In this document: positions 11,745-21,370 of the stretch, one piece after another | How positions within the stretch are numbered: position 1 is the stretch's first letter | Layout: each line of letters starts with the position of its first letter | NCBI GenBank assembly: GCA_944470555.2 | Contig: OX104134.1 | Coordinates: forward strand, 106,448,701-106,512,700 | Direction of reading: 5' to 3' | Length of the DNA: 64,000 nucleotides | Source: Heterobilharzia americana | Taxonomy: Eukaryota > Platyhelminthes > Trematoda > Strigeidida > Schistosomatidae | Notes under the pieces: generated by a model | What the model saw: the letters and a program-made list of their open reading frames with translations, nothing else | Told to the model about the DNA's origin: nothing | Databases searched by the model: none | Program-made: the position numbers and the translations under genes

Positions 11745-12206
11745 CTGAATACACAAAGAGGGTTTGAACTTTCTTATAGCTAAGGCTTCAATGAACCTAA
11801 GTATATGGTCTTGACTACTCCTATACAATGGTGTAAAGTCTATTTTGGGATCAATCCTGTGACCTATTTCTACAATATGTTTATCTATCGAGGATGACGT
11901 CTATCTGTCCCCTGTATTCATCAGATTATTTTGATGTGATTGTTTATCTAGCCATTGAGAGATATGCTACACCACTCTCAACTCCATACATTGACTACTC
12001 CTCTGAGTGTATATGTCATCGGACAGACATGTAAACTGGAATACACATCGGGATATCACGTAATAGTCTATGTAGTGATAAAGTCTATTTTGAAGCATAA
12101 GTTTTGTTTTCTCTATAATACTGAAGTTGGCTGCATAGTGTGTCTTTTTAATAACTGAATTAAGCCGTTTTCTTAAGATAATACTGTCTGATTCCCCCTC
12201 ATACAT
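11745..12206 (-). pseudogene. Penelope-like element fragment, linker and GIY-YIG
   Basis: Minus-strand coding reads RLNSVIKKTHYAANFSIIEK, then RCVFQFTCLSDDIYTQRSSQ. This follows the Penelope-like pattern CIYQFTCSCG...YxGRS at the start of the GIY-YIG domain. The expected YIGR is degraded to YTQR, and the first conserved Cys-Ser-Cys is lost. Further downstream (11760-11960) a decayed endonuclease C-terminus can be followed (ARxI and EAxAI-like remnants). No reverse transcriptase is attached. Confidence 0.7.
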
Positions 12207-12349
12207 TTATTGTGTAGGAGAAATGTAAGTATAACCTATCATTCCTTCTTATTACCCCTTCATTTTCCAAACTTCATCTTTACTTATTTATTTGCCTTAT
12301 CATAACCTATTTTCATCATTCATATAAAATGCCTTGACGAATGCATCCA

Positions 12350-13700
12350 ACCCGTAGGTTCAGTAATTCCATATCTCTATGGACTGCTGAAAATGCATAA
12401 AGCAGGATTACCCCTTCATCGAATTTTGAATATGTACTTATGATTGTATCGTCTAGTGGTTAGCTGAATTACTGGAACCAGTCAGCAGAAGGCAAATGTC
12501 CACTTATCCTATCACTGATAAACCTCAGTTCATTGTAGCATAAAGGATGTTGACACCACTGTCAGAGTTGTTTTCATTAGATATCACTTCATTGTTCACC
12601 AGTGTACCACTCACTGATACCGTTTGTTGCATATATCATTTCATCGATTCACATAGTATAGAAGTAGGAAATCCAACAAACTACTCGAGATTGCTCTTGA
12701 TGAGATGCATTTTTAATGTGCAATTTACTTTTAATGATGAATGAAATATACCGGCAAAATGGGATCTCTAATGGGACCTCTAATAGCAGATCACTTTATG
12801 TCGAAATTGGAAAATTCTAAACTCAGTCAAACTACTAATCAATTTTTTGAAATTCACAAAAGATACATGCATGATATATTGGTTATTTTCAACTCAGATA
12901 TCAATCTGTACGACATCCTAGTCGAGTTCAACAATTGTCCATCAGCTTTGGGATTCACTATTGAGAGGGAATTGGTATCACTTATTCCTTTCTTTGACGT
13001 GCTAATGATGAGATGTAGTAATGGAACACTGAAAAGATCTGTCTACAGAAAACCCACCTAGAACGCATGGTTTCCTAATTTCTACAGTCTTCTCACGATC
13101 ACGAGGAAAAGAAACCCCATTCACTCTCTCTGTTATCAAATATGAAAGATTTGTAGCATAGACTGTGTGCAAGTTGAACTTGACCTTTTCAGAGGTACGC
13201 TTGTGGAAAACGGCTATGCTAGCCAGCTTTTTGATAAGAATATGCAAGAAAGACATGTGAAACCAGTCATCAGCTGAGTTTCTAAAAAGACTTTGTTCAT
13301 GAATCGGGAATTTAAAGGTAATTTTGCATCAGATATACTGAAAAATTATCTTTCCACATCAATTAGTAGGACGTTTTACGCAGCGAGACTAGATTTGACC
13401 TTTACCAGTCATAAATTGTTCTCCATATTTGTATAAGACAATATTCCTCGACACATCACCTCCATGTGTATCTACCAGTTCACCTTCCCTTGTGTGAGTA
13501 AAGCACATCAGTCGCAGTCAGAGATTGCTGTAGACAGGTATACTATGACATATTGCAGCCTAGTTTTATTAGGGTGAAAGCAAATTCACTAGAAGTTCTA
13601 TCCTTTAGACATCTAAACGATTCGAACCATTCAACCAACCCAACACAATGATTTTAAGCTTGTCTACTCAATTCGCTCAAACATCCCATGTTTCCTCTGT
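12350..13700 (+). pseudogene. Penelope-like reverse transcriptase pseudogene
   Basis: Plus-strand pieces in order are: IPYLYGLLKMHKAGLPLHRI near 12365, LAELLEPVSRRQ, ELFSLDITSLFTSVPLTDTV (motif A, Asp-Ile-Thr), GSLMGPLIADHFMSKLENS (motif B), HKRYMHDILVIFNSDINLYD (motif C), LGFTIERELVSLIPFFDVLM and LKRSVYRKPT. A degraded linker and GIY-YIG start (MCIYQFTFPC near 13460) follow. In motif C (12864-12875) the catalytic Tyr-x-Asp-Asp is Tyr-Met-His-Asp, so the first metal-binding aspartate is lost. Frameshifts and stops interrupt it. It lies divergently next to the minus-strand fragment at 11745-12206. Confidence 0.85.
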
Positions 13701-15409
13701 CTTCAACTTCTAAAAACACCAGAGGCCTAGGTTATCCATGAACTGAACGAAAGCCTGACCTTTGTGTTCAAAGGAAGTGTGTGTAATCTTTGTCTCCAAC
13801 TTCGTCTTGACTTATTTTGGTCTTGGTATACTTCGTTTTTTTTCTTCATTTTTTCAACTTCCCCTTTTGTTAGATTAATCTTTGTACTCTTATATCCATC
13901 CGCATTATTATTTTTACTTTTACATTTAATAGTTCCCGGTGTTACTCCACTTGATCTTCTTGAAAATTGCAACTTTTAACAAAAGGTTTTCAATTTACTC
14001 CAATTAACTTATCTCATTCATGTTGTATAATCTTTTGATTGTTTATTAACTCTACGACGCTTTCACCCCTTTGTAATCTATATGCACCTTATAAAAGACT
14101 TAAAAATCTCACGTAAACCCCTTTTTGGTATAATCAACCTTTACGTCATCAACTAGCAACATTATTACTGTAACCACCATTATTATTAGTTCAATCTCCC
14201 ATTAATTATCTCGCTGGAAAACGTCGGACTAGTCTTTGGTGTGAAAAACTGGAATTATTTCATTTCAAAAACTCTGTGACTTAAGCAAATACAAACTATA
14301 TCAAATGTCAACCTTTTACTCAGCATCCAGTATTTGTGATACTGTTCGGTCAAACCTTGATCGCTAACTACTTTCGGTCTTCAGTACTCGCTGCCTTTTA
14401 TTTTCGAGTTTTTGGAGTCGAATGCCACAGGTCTCAGCGAACTTAAGTAATCTTCGATTCCCCTTTTCATTGATGACTGTGAAACTTTACCATAGGTATC
14501 AACATTATGATCATAAACTAAGTGGTGGCTGGTGGCCAAACTTTTCCGAGTGTCGTCGTGAGAATAAAACAACCCTAGAGGACAGTGGTGCACAGTGTTC
14601 AGCAGAAATACACTTTTTACGTGAGCTCAAACAGAACTGGATACAGTTAGCATCTTCACTCTTTCTTAACCTCTTGTATGTATTAACCATGATGAAGCTC
14701 GAACCAGGCTTCTGTGCAAAACGCTGAAATTATTTGATTTCAAACACGCTATAACTTACACAAATACAATCTATATCTAATGTCAACCTTATACTCAGCG
14801 CCCAGTATTTGGCATACTATTCGGTCCCACTATTTAAGATTATTTTTCCTTATGGATAGCAGTATTATACTTGTACGAATGCACAACTTCAGAATGAAAA
14901 TTGTTGCAAAAATTCCTTTCGCTGATTATCTTGTTTTTGATTAAGTATGTGATCAGATTTTCCGAAATGTATGTTACAAATGCATCACATTTCTCAAATA
15001 ACTTCCAACTTCATATTACGTTATGCGAATTTATCGCATGGACTAGTTGTTTTAATAGTGTTTTTTACCTCTATATCCTCACTATCTAAGCTCTATAATT
15101 TATGAGTCATGTTTATTACCTATTAATCCTGTGCTTTCAATTTCACACTTCCCGAAAGCTTAGTTCATCGTTTTGGTTTTGGATTTCTGAAAGGAAATTC
15201 ATACTATGCGTTACCTTTTATTTGGAAACAGCGAAATTTGTAAGTTCATAGTCGTCCATTCAGAAGATAGTGAATGTGTTCTTCCGTCTATAATTTTATA
15301 AAGAATTGTAGTAGAATAATAGTCCATGATGAATACTACCTTAAAAATTAAATCCCCAAAAACTCTAAAATGCATTACCGTACAGTGAGGATTAATAACA
15401 TGTTTGGAA
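13701..15409. other. Unassigned stretch with a diverged direct repeat
   Basis: No coding sequence is recognised. Two diverged direct copies of about 110 bases lie at 14243-14350 and 14715-14825; both contain ATATC(A/T)AATGTCAACC-type and CCAGTATTTG-type blocks and end in TTCGGTC. They flank about 360 bases with a 70-codon open frame of unknown meaning. The pair could be short terminal repeats of an unrecognised element or a segmental duplication. Confidence 0.4.
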
Positions 15410-15705
15410 ATGAATATCCAGAGGTTCTAGTGAGAAGCCGTGACCTCCAGAGTCAACCAATCGGAAGTGAAGTGGATAGTTGCGCTATATCGCTAATTGA
15501 CAGAAGTAGGAAACAGTAAGCAAGTGAAATCCCCCTCAGTTGCTGAATGGATAGAGAGTTAACTGTGCAGCCTGAAGGTCACAAGTCTGATCTCTGGAGT
15601 AGTCGTGGGCATATACTGCTGAAGAGTCACATACTACGACAAAACCGTTGTCCAGTGCTCCCAGGTTTCAATGGTTCCTAAGCTAATGTCACCGCTTGAC
15701 GAATA
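15410..15705 (+). repeat. Hammerhead SINE family 2, copy
   Basis: One of about ten copies of a roughly 300-400 base repeat. Its parts are a leader (GAGAAGCCGTGACC-like), a TATATCGCTAATTGACAGAAG block, a tRNA-like box A/box B region, and a hammerhead-like block ending in CAGTGCTCCCAGG. The ribozyme-like part is 15613-15658: the core reads CTGAAGA (allowed, since the fifth position is free), helix I is mostly paired, but the GAA after helix II is AAA, so it is probably inactive. Confidence 0.75.
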
Positions 15706-17941
15706 CTACGGTGGTGCCACATAAGTCCCCAAACTCAATAACATAGGGTTCGATAAGATTCAACATTGATGCCGACCTTCATAGTTTTAAACGACTGACT
15801 AGGCTGAAGAGATATGGTCAAGCATCCACACCACTTGGCACGTCATAATGGACCTTCTAGCCAACTAGTCAGAAGGTATCGGTATTTTGGCACGACCTCT
15901 CAAATATATTTATCCCATCTGACAACGCTATTGTGTTGTTCCCTGGTCTTGTATTCCTGGGTATATTACGAAGACAATTAATTAGTTATTGGTCTCTGTT
16001 TGTCAAGTTCGCGCAAGAACAACTCCTAAACTACCTTATAAACATAGTAGGTTACTTTGAGGAGTTCAGCCTAGCACTTATAAAGACGTCAAGTTGTTTG
16101 GCGGCTTGGATGGATAGGCTTAGTTTACTTTCTTTTGTAGATATGCAGAAATATCAATGAAGTATACTTTAATTGCTTTATACCGTCTAAAATTACTTTT
16201 TTACATTTAATTTAACTCAAGGGGGAAATTTCGTTGGTATAAACAGAATATCTCCGAAATGGCTGGTTATTCGATGACTAAGCTCGTTGTACTGTTTGAT
16301 GCCTAACTAGTTCATCTTTCTGATTAAGCTTGTTGTTCTGATAATTTTACGATACCACAGCCTATAAATCTGCCCTGTGAACTGTGTAATGAAGGTTAAG
16401 AGAAGAGTAAAGATCTTACAAAGTGCTGTTATAGTTTATTTTACTGCATTCATTGTCTGTCTGTCTCTCTGTCTGCTTCATGAGTCAAATTACTTCAGGA
16501 GCACTATTGATCTGAAGGAATGAAGCCACTATTCGATGTTTAGATTATCCTGATCCTTCCTAGGTGGGGGGGGGGGTGACAGACTTCCAGCTGACCGTGT
16601 TACTCAGTAGCATGTGACAACTAATTTTATATACCCACTAGATTTTAAGAATACCAAAGAATTTTCATGAATTCAGATGCATTATATTGCTGGCTTCCTG
16701 GAAGCAGTTAAACCTGACTTACATTTTTCCCACTATCAAGCTTGTACACTTTACTGAAATGCCAGTCTAATCCAATATCTTTTTACGGGCTTGTATGAAC
16801 CAACTGATTTCTCCAAGCTTGCTTCTAGGTCCTGTAGAAGAGCTCCAGATCTTTGGTGGATCGCAATGCAATAGGCTTACTCACTCACCTACTGTAGCTC
16901 TGATATACTCGACAGGTTATTGGGCATTGGTCAAATTTGCAGGGGTTGTATGGTTTGTCCAAGGACTGTGTAGATTGGTTCCCCAATCGCCGTGTCACCA
17001 GAGATTAGTTCGAACTATTCGTCAAAAGAAGATTTTAAGTCTGAAAAGATATCCAGTGAAAACGAGGGAGCGGAAGTGAGAAGAAACGAGTAGAAGAGAA
17101 GCAAACCAAAGAAATGAAGAAACCTAGGCAGATTTAGAGAAGACGGCGAAGAGAACAGTGATAACGAGGACCTTAATAAGTAGAGTGAAATCATAGAGAC
17201 AGATAGAGGGACAAGAGCAGATAAGCTTATTGTAGACATAACAGGAATGAAAATACCATTGTTATTAGTGGGATATGATACCTGGAGCTGAACCGTCTAA
17301 CAGAGACTTATGAAGTTGAGTCACTTTCACGATACTAGTGGCAGTACAAAACAGTCGGTATGGGGTTGACTGTGTTGGAATGATTCAGAATTAACTGGTT
17401 GATTTTGGCCTAGTCCTTATCAAGGCTGGATGAGCGCAAGCCATAAGTTAATACGTAGCTGCTCAACCTCTTCTTTAAACTATCGACAGACGAAACACTG
17501 GCATTCTTGAAAGGTAATGCTTCCTGATGGTCACAAACTCGGAGAGGGAAGAAGAGTGGTGGGACTCTGATGGGTTATTCTATTTGCGTTTCCAAAAGGT
17601 TTGCCACATTGATCATTCGGTATAACTCCACTTTTCAGGTATAGAGGTACAGTGACTTTTTGAACCTCTAAGGGATGTTGTTCATAGGTCGTGTAGAGCT
17701 TCAGAAAGAGTCAACAGTATTCATGAATAATTTCAGTCCCCAACTGTTACTGTAAAAAGATTCCTTTTTTATATGCAGTGTACTTTTTTCTGTAAGTTGG
17801 GAATACTGACATCAGCCTTATAGACCAAAACGCTAAATAAGCATTCCCTCATACACAAAGATGTTGAGTGCATCTGCTTCACATTTACCCTTTAGGATAG
17901 GCTACTGTTATCCCGAATGAATATTCTAGCACATATATCTG
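15706..17941. other. Unassigned stretch, no gene recognised
   Basis: Open frames up to 94 codons (for example 16795-17079, plus) show no motif or credible splice borders. A run of eleven or so Gs occurs near 16565. No element termini are recognised. Confidence 0.4.
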
Positions 17942-18082
17942 CTACACCATTGTATCATCAACTGTAAAGTACGTAACGTAATCGCCAGCTAGTTTTTCTA
18001 GGTCTTCAACTGTTACTTCAAGTCTTTCATAACATTTCTGATACAGTTCAAACGTACAGATGATTTCATGAGCTTTGCACTT
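17942..18082 (-). CDS. Candidate exon, helical protein segment (unassigned)
   Basis: An AG acceptor with a T-rich approach (ATTTACTTCAG) at 18083 precedes an open frame encoding KCKAHEIICTFELYQKC, ERLEVTVEDLEKLAGD and YVTYFTVDDTMV, then a TAG stop. Composition is amphipathic and charged, unlike the transposon frames nearby. If real it would be a terminal exon entered in phase 0. It could be the last exon of the coiled-coil gene whose other exons lie at 31-58 kb, if exon 31013-31162 splices onward at AGAAGT|GTGTAAAC, but that is speculative. It may equally be a separate gene or a chance frame. Confidence 0.35.
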   Translation of the reverse strand, partial: KCKAHEIICTFELYQKCYERLEVTVEDLEKLAGDYVTYFTVDDTMV

Positions 18083-18189
18083 CTGAAGTAAATTGTTCTT
18101 TTTACCATTGGACATTGACTTATACATAAGTATAGAGGAAGTTACGGTTTTGATAGATGCTAGTTGATTAGGGGCTGTCGACAGGAAGT

Positions 18190-18350
18190 CCTGTCCCATT
18201 TGGGTCTGATGCTTATCAGAACTCGTTCGCAAAGCCTATCTGCAACCTCGAGAGAACTGATCACCACTGTGTGAGATTTGAACATCTACCACACAGTTCT
18301 GCGGTTAGAGACGTTACCACTGAGCTAAGCAGAACTAGATATCGTGAGAT
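18190..18350 (-). repeat. tRNA-headed SINE
   Basis: The minus strand has a clear tRNA-like segment: box A TTAGCTCAGTGGTAACG and, about 40 bases on, box B TGTTCAAATCTC. Acceptor-stem pairing is not evident, so it is a tRNA-derived repeat rather than a tRNA gene. A downstream CCCAAATGGGAC hairpin recalls helix II of Sm-alpha, but a complete ribozyme core is not present. Confidence 0.55.
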
Positions 18351-18381
18351 TTATTATACTCCAGTGACTAGCCAGTATACC

Positions 18382-18666
18382 TCATGCAGTCTTAGAGGAC
18401 GTTAATGTTAGCCTAAATGGTTTAGGGGTAACACCATCAACTACAATGTTGAGTGGCTTGGTTTCGAAACTCATACAAGGCGTCAGTTCTGTCGGGGTCG
18501 CGGATCCGCCATTCTGACAACGGCCACGATGCACAAAACTTAGATGCACAGCTTGTTGCACAGTGGGTCTAATCAATTCTTCCCCATCAAAGTGTAACGG
18601 GATCATGAGTCTCCTAGCTTGGTAGTCATATTTCAAAATAATCAATAGGATTCGAACAGCAGTCAC
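18382..18666 (-). other. Unidentified 94-codon open frame
   Basis: A minus-strand open frame immediately upstream (in its own orientation) of the SINE at 18190-18350. It includes RRLMIPLHFDGEELIRPTVQ and SFETKPLNIVVDGVTP. I recognise no family. It could be a fragment of an old element or a fortuitous frame; there is no independent support for expression. Confidence 0.15.
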
Positions 18667-18989
18667 GAATGGACATTATAAAATGGGCTATCTTTTAGTG
18701 ACTAATGAATGTAAGCTACCTTTTCAACCGTTTTTATAAGGATTAATCCATTTAATTCAGTTGCATAACCTGCCTTTTTGATCTTTGTCTATGGTTGAAA
18801 CTGTGAAGGAGAAGAGACAGAGTTGAATATTGTTTGATTACTTCTAATAACTACTCGGTTGTCCAGGAAATGATTCAGATTTATGGTGGTTTATTAAGAC
18901 AAAAGGTACTCTGGCGTTGACTTGTCAGACAGATTTGCTTATCCACTTCATTTTAAGGGAGTTGTGGAGATTTGGAAATATTTCAAGTT

Positions 18990-19115
18990 GTTATTCATCG
19001 TAGACTGACATCAGATGGAGGAACAAAGGAAACCTGAGAGCACTGGACAGCTGTTTCGTCCTAGTGTGGAGGGACTCCTCAGCAGTGCGCACCCATGACC
19101 CCACCAGGGATCGAT
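18990..19115 (-). repeat. Hammerhead SINE family 2, 3' half, inverted
   Basis: A truncated copy containing the hammerhead block and the family 3' end (GATGTCAGTCTACGATGAAT on the minus strand). It faces the longer plus-strand copy at 19165-19512; the two are about 85-90% complementary over roughly 120 bases. Short arms at 18953-18990 and 19118-19160 are also inverted copies of each other. Confidence 0.75.
19040..19088 (-). ncRNA. Hammerhead-type ribozyme motif with intact core
   Basis: Read 5' to 3' on the minus strand: GCACTG (helix I), CTGAGGA (core, fits CUGANGA), GTCC - CTCCACACTA loop - GGAC (helix II with the preferred G-C next to the core), GAA (core), ACAGCTGT (helix III, A first and U last as required), C (cleavage position, in a GUC triplet), CAGTGC (helix I, perfectly complementary). 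All conserved hammerhead positions are present. Helix III is a loopless palindrome, so a monomer would fold poorly and a dimer is expected. Activity is inferred, not shown. Confidence 0.65.
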
Positions 19116-19164
19116 GAATCACAACTTGAAATATTTCCAAATTTCCACAACTCCCTCAAAATTC

Positions 19165-19512
19165 AATTGAACTGGTGCTCATTGGTGACTAGCTTCGAGA
19201 AGTATTCCCGAAGTTCCAATGAGAAGTCGTGACCGGTGGAGTCAAAGCCTGATGGTCGTGAGAACAGTTACTCAACGATGACATTGGGTGGCGGTTGCGC
19301 TATATCGTGAGCTAACAGAAGTTGGAAATATGGAGCATTGGATTCTGGCCCAGTGGCTCAATGGTAACTCGCTGGCCATGGAACCTGTAGGTCGTGGGTG
19401 CGTACTGCTGAGGGGTCCCCACATACTAGGACGGGGCAGCTGTCCAGTGCTCCCAGGTTTACTTTGTTCCTCCAACTGATGTCAGTCTACGATGAATAAC
19501 AACCTGAAACAT
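19165..19512 (+). repeat. Hammerhead SINE family 2, long copy
   Basis: Holds the family leader (CCAATGAGAAGTCGTGACC), the GCTATATCGTGAGCTAACAG block, a tRNA-like region and the hammerhead block at 19402-19450. There helix I (GTACTG/CAGTGC, one G-U pair), helix II and helix III are kept. The core is damaged: CTGAGGG, and GGGG in place of GAAA. Confidence 0.75.
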
Positions 19513-19886
19513 TTCACATTAGTATAAAAGCCACTTATCTTCATCTGAATACTTCACATTACTTGCACCATACTGAAAATGTTCCAGATAACCGAGAGTT
19601 ATTAATCTGTGTTTGAACAGAGCAAAAAAACAAGTGAAGATAACATGAACTCAATCTTATTTCGAGGAGTCTCTTCGGAGAGTAAGCTTCTCATTTTTAT
19701 GTTTAGGCATATTTGCGTAGGAACGTGAGGTTGTAGCGTCCACAAGTACTAAACAACAACACGACTGCTAACCACCTGAACATCGAGTGTAGTATGGAAA
19801 GGTCTAACAATCTAAAGATAATCAATTAACATACAAAAGTGCAAACTTATTGTGATTTGTTAAGGCAGCTGTCATTAAAAGGACTC

Positions 19887-20215
19887 ACTAGTGACTAACT
19901 TCGAGAAGTCGTGACCAGCGGAGTTAAATAAGTCAAACATGAAGACAGTTACTCAAATACGACATTGGCTGGAGGTCGCGCCATATCGTGGACTGACAGA
20001 AGTAGGAAATATGGACCACTGGATTTCGACCCAGTAGCCCAATGGTGACGTGCCGGCAATGGAACCTGGAGGTCCTGAGCTTGATCCCTGTGGGTAGCGG
20101 TTATAGGTCCACATTGCTGAGGAGTCGTATCCTAGGACGAAACAGCTTTCCAGTGCTTCCAGGTTTCCAACGTTCCTCCAAATGACGTCAGTCCATGATG
20201 AATTCTAACCTAAAA
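19887..20215 (+). repeat. Hammerhead SINE family 2, long copy
   Basis: Same order of blocks as the neighbouring copy at 19165-19512, in the same orientation about 400 bases downstream. Box-B-like sequence is poor. The 3' end reads GACGTCAGTCCATGATGAAT. Confidence 0.75.
20111..20156 (+). ncRNA. Hammerhead-type motif, core intact, helices weakened
   Basis: Core CTGAGGA and GAA(A) are both intact. Helix I pairs five of six bases (CATTG/CAGTG). Helix II is reduced to GTC/GAC. Helix III (ACAG/CTTT) has one mismatch. It is less likely to cleave than the copy at 19040-19088. Confidence 0.45.
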
Positions 20216-20519
20216 TCAATTAATAAATCATAAACCTCCACATACAATTAGTTCCCTTTATAAACTTCGATAAAACAATAAGAAGACGTAATTAGTCTGA
20301 ATCGTGTAATCTATTTGGGTAACACACTTCAAACAATCTGATAACCGACATCATTATCATGGGTATTTACATGAAAGGTTATAACAAAATTAAGGGTGAG
20401 AATATGAAAAGAAGTCAAGTAGAAAGACTAAATGAAAGGTCAAAACAATAATGAAAATTCAATAGGGCGCGAATAATAACAGTAATTTGATCTCAGTTTC
20501 ACTAAGGTAGGCTTAATGT

Positions 20520-21300
20520 GATAGATATCACACTATTTTTGAGCATATAACGGTGACTTAAACTTTCGAATAGTTAAGGGCTAGAAAAATTTAAGGATAC
20601 GTCGTCAATACGTTTTGTAAATAGGTCTAAAAGACTCAGAAAAGTTAATCCTGTGGCCTGTCTCAATGATATGTTTCGCAATCGAAGAACTTAGACATTT
20701 GCTACCAGGTTCAGATCATTCGATTTGCTTTTGAAGACACTTTAGCGTATGCATAGGTCTATAAGTCCTCTCTATGTATATGTCACTACATATATTTGAA
20801 TTGGTAAATGCGGTGGGGTATGACATAATCACTCACAAGTTGTAAAGGTTTAAGAGAGTGAACAGCCTTGGTGGTTTCTATTAAACAGACGCTATCTGAA
20901 TAAGAAATCCTTCTAATAACAATGTTAATTCTCTTTTTAAGGATTGCATCCTGAGGGTCACCTTTGTACAGAAAACTGATGCGGACATCTTTCTTCGGTA
21001 CAAAGTGAAGAGAAGGTTTCACCGCTTTAACCACCTCTTGTCGACTAATAAATTTTGGTGGATAGCTACTTTCCGGAAATGTTTCAGTCAGTGTCTCATC
21101 TTCCATGGTATCATATGTGCACATTCATTGTATTCTACTTAATAATTACTTAAGTAACACTCGCGTGCACTGAAATGGACAAAAACTATAGCAATGCAAA
21201 TATTGCCTAATCTGTGTCGGTTTTCTGTAGACAGATCGTTTTATATATCCAAAATGCTGTTGACTAATTAGTGCATCTAAGAAAGGCAAGTGAGCATATT
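20520..21300 (-). pseudogene. Penelope-like element fragment, end of RT to GIY-YIG
   Basis: On the minus strand coding begins in the end of the reverse transcriptase (LAFLDALISQQ, then IKRSVYRKPTQ near 21230). The linker then gives SSYPPKFISRQE, FVPKKDVRISFLYKGDPQDA and ILKKRINIVIRR. The GIY-YIG entrance follows (IPHRIYQFKYM near 20790, normally CIYQFTC), and a decayed endonuclease ends near 20520 (FLALNYSKV). The order matches the plus-strand copy at 12350-13700. Stops after YQFKYM show that it is dead. Confidence 0.8.
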
Positions 21301-21358
21301 ATCCTCTTATACATGTCAGCTGGGTTAAAGTAGAAGTGGAGTGACTTGAACTATCACA

Positions 21359-21370
21359 TATAATTAGGAT
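21359..21370. repeat. Target-site duplication, left, of RTE copy B
   Basis: TATAATTAGGAT, repeated exactly at 24220-24231. Confidence 0.85.

Noticed and set aside
16795..17079. 94-codon plus-strand open frame ending in a basic KTRERK tail
   Set aside because: No family resemblance, no exon borders and a purine-rich downstream tract that explains the basic end.
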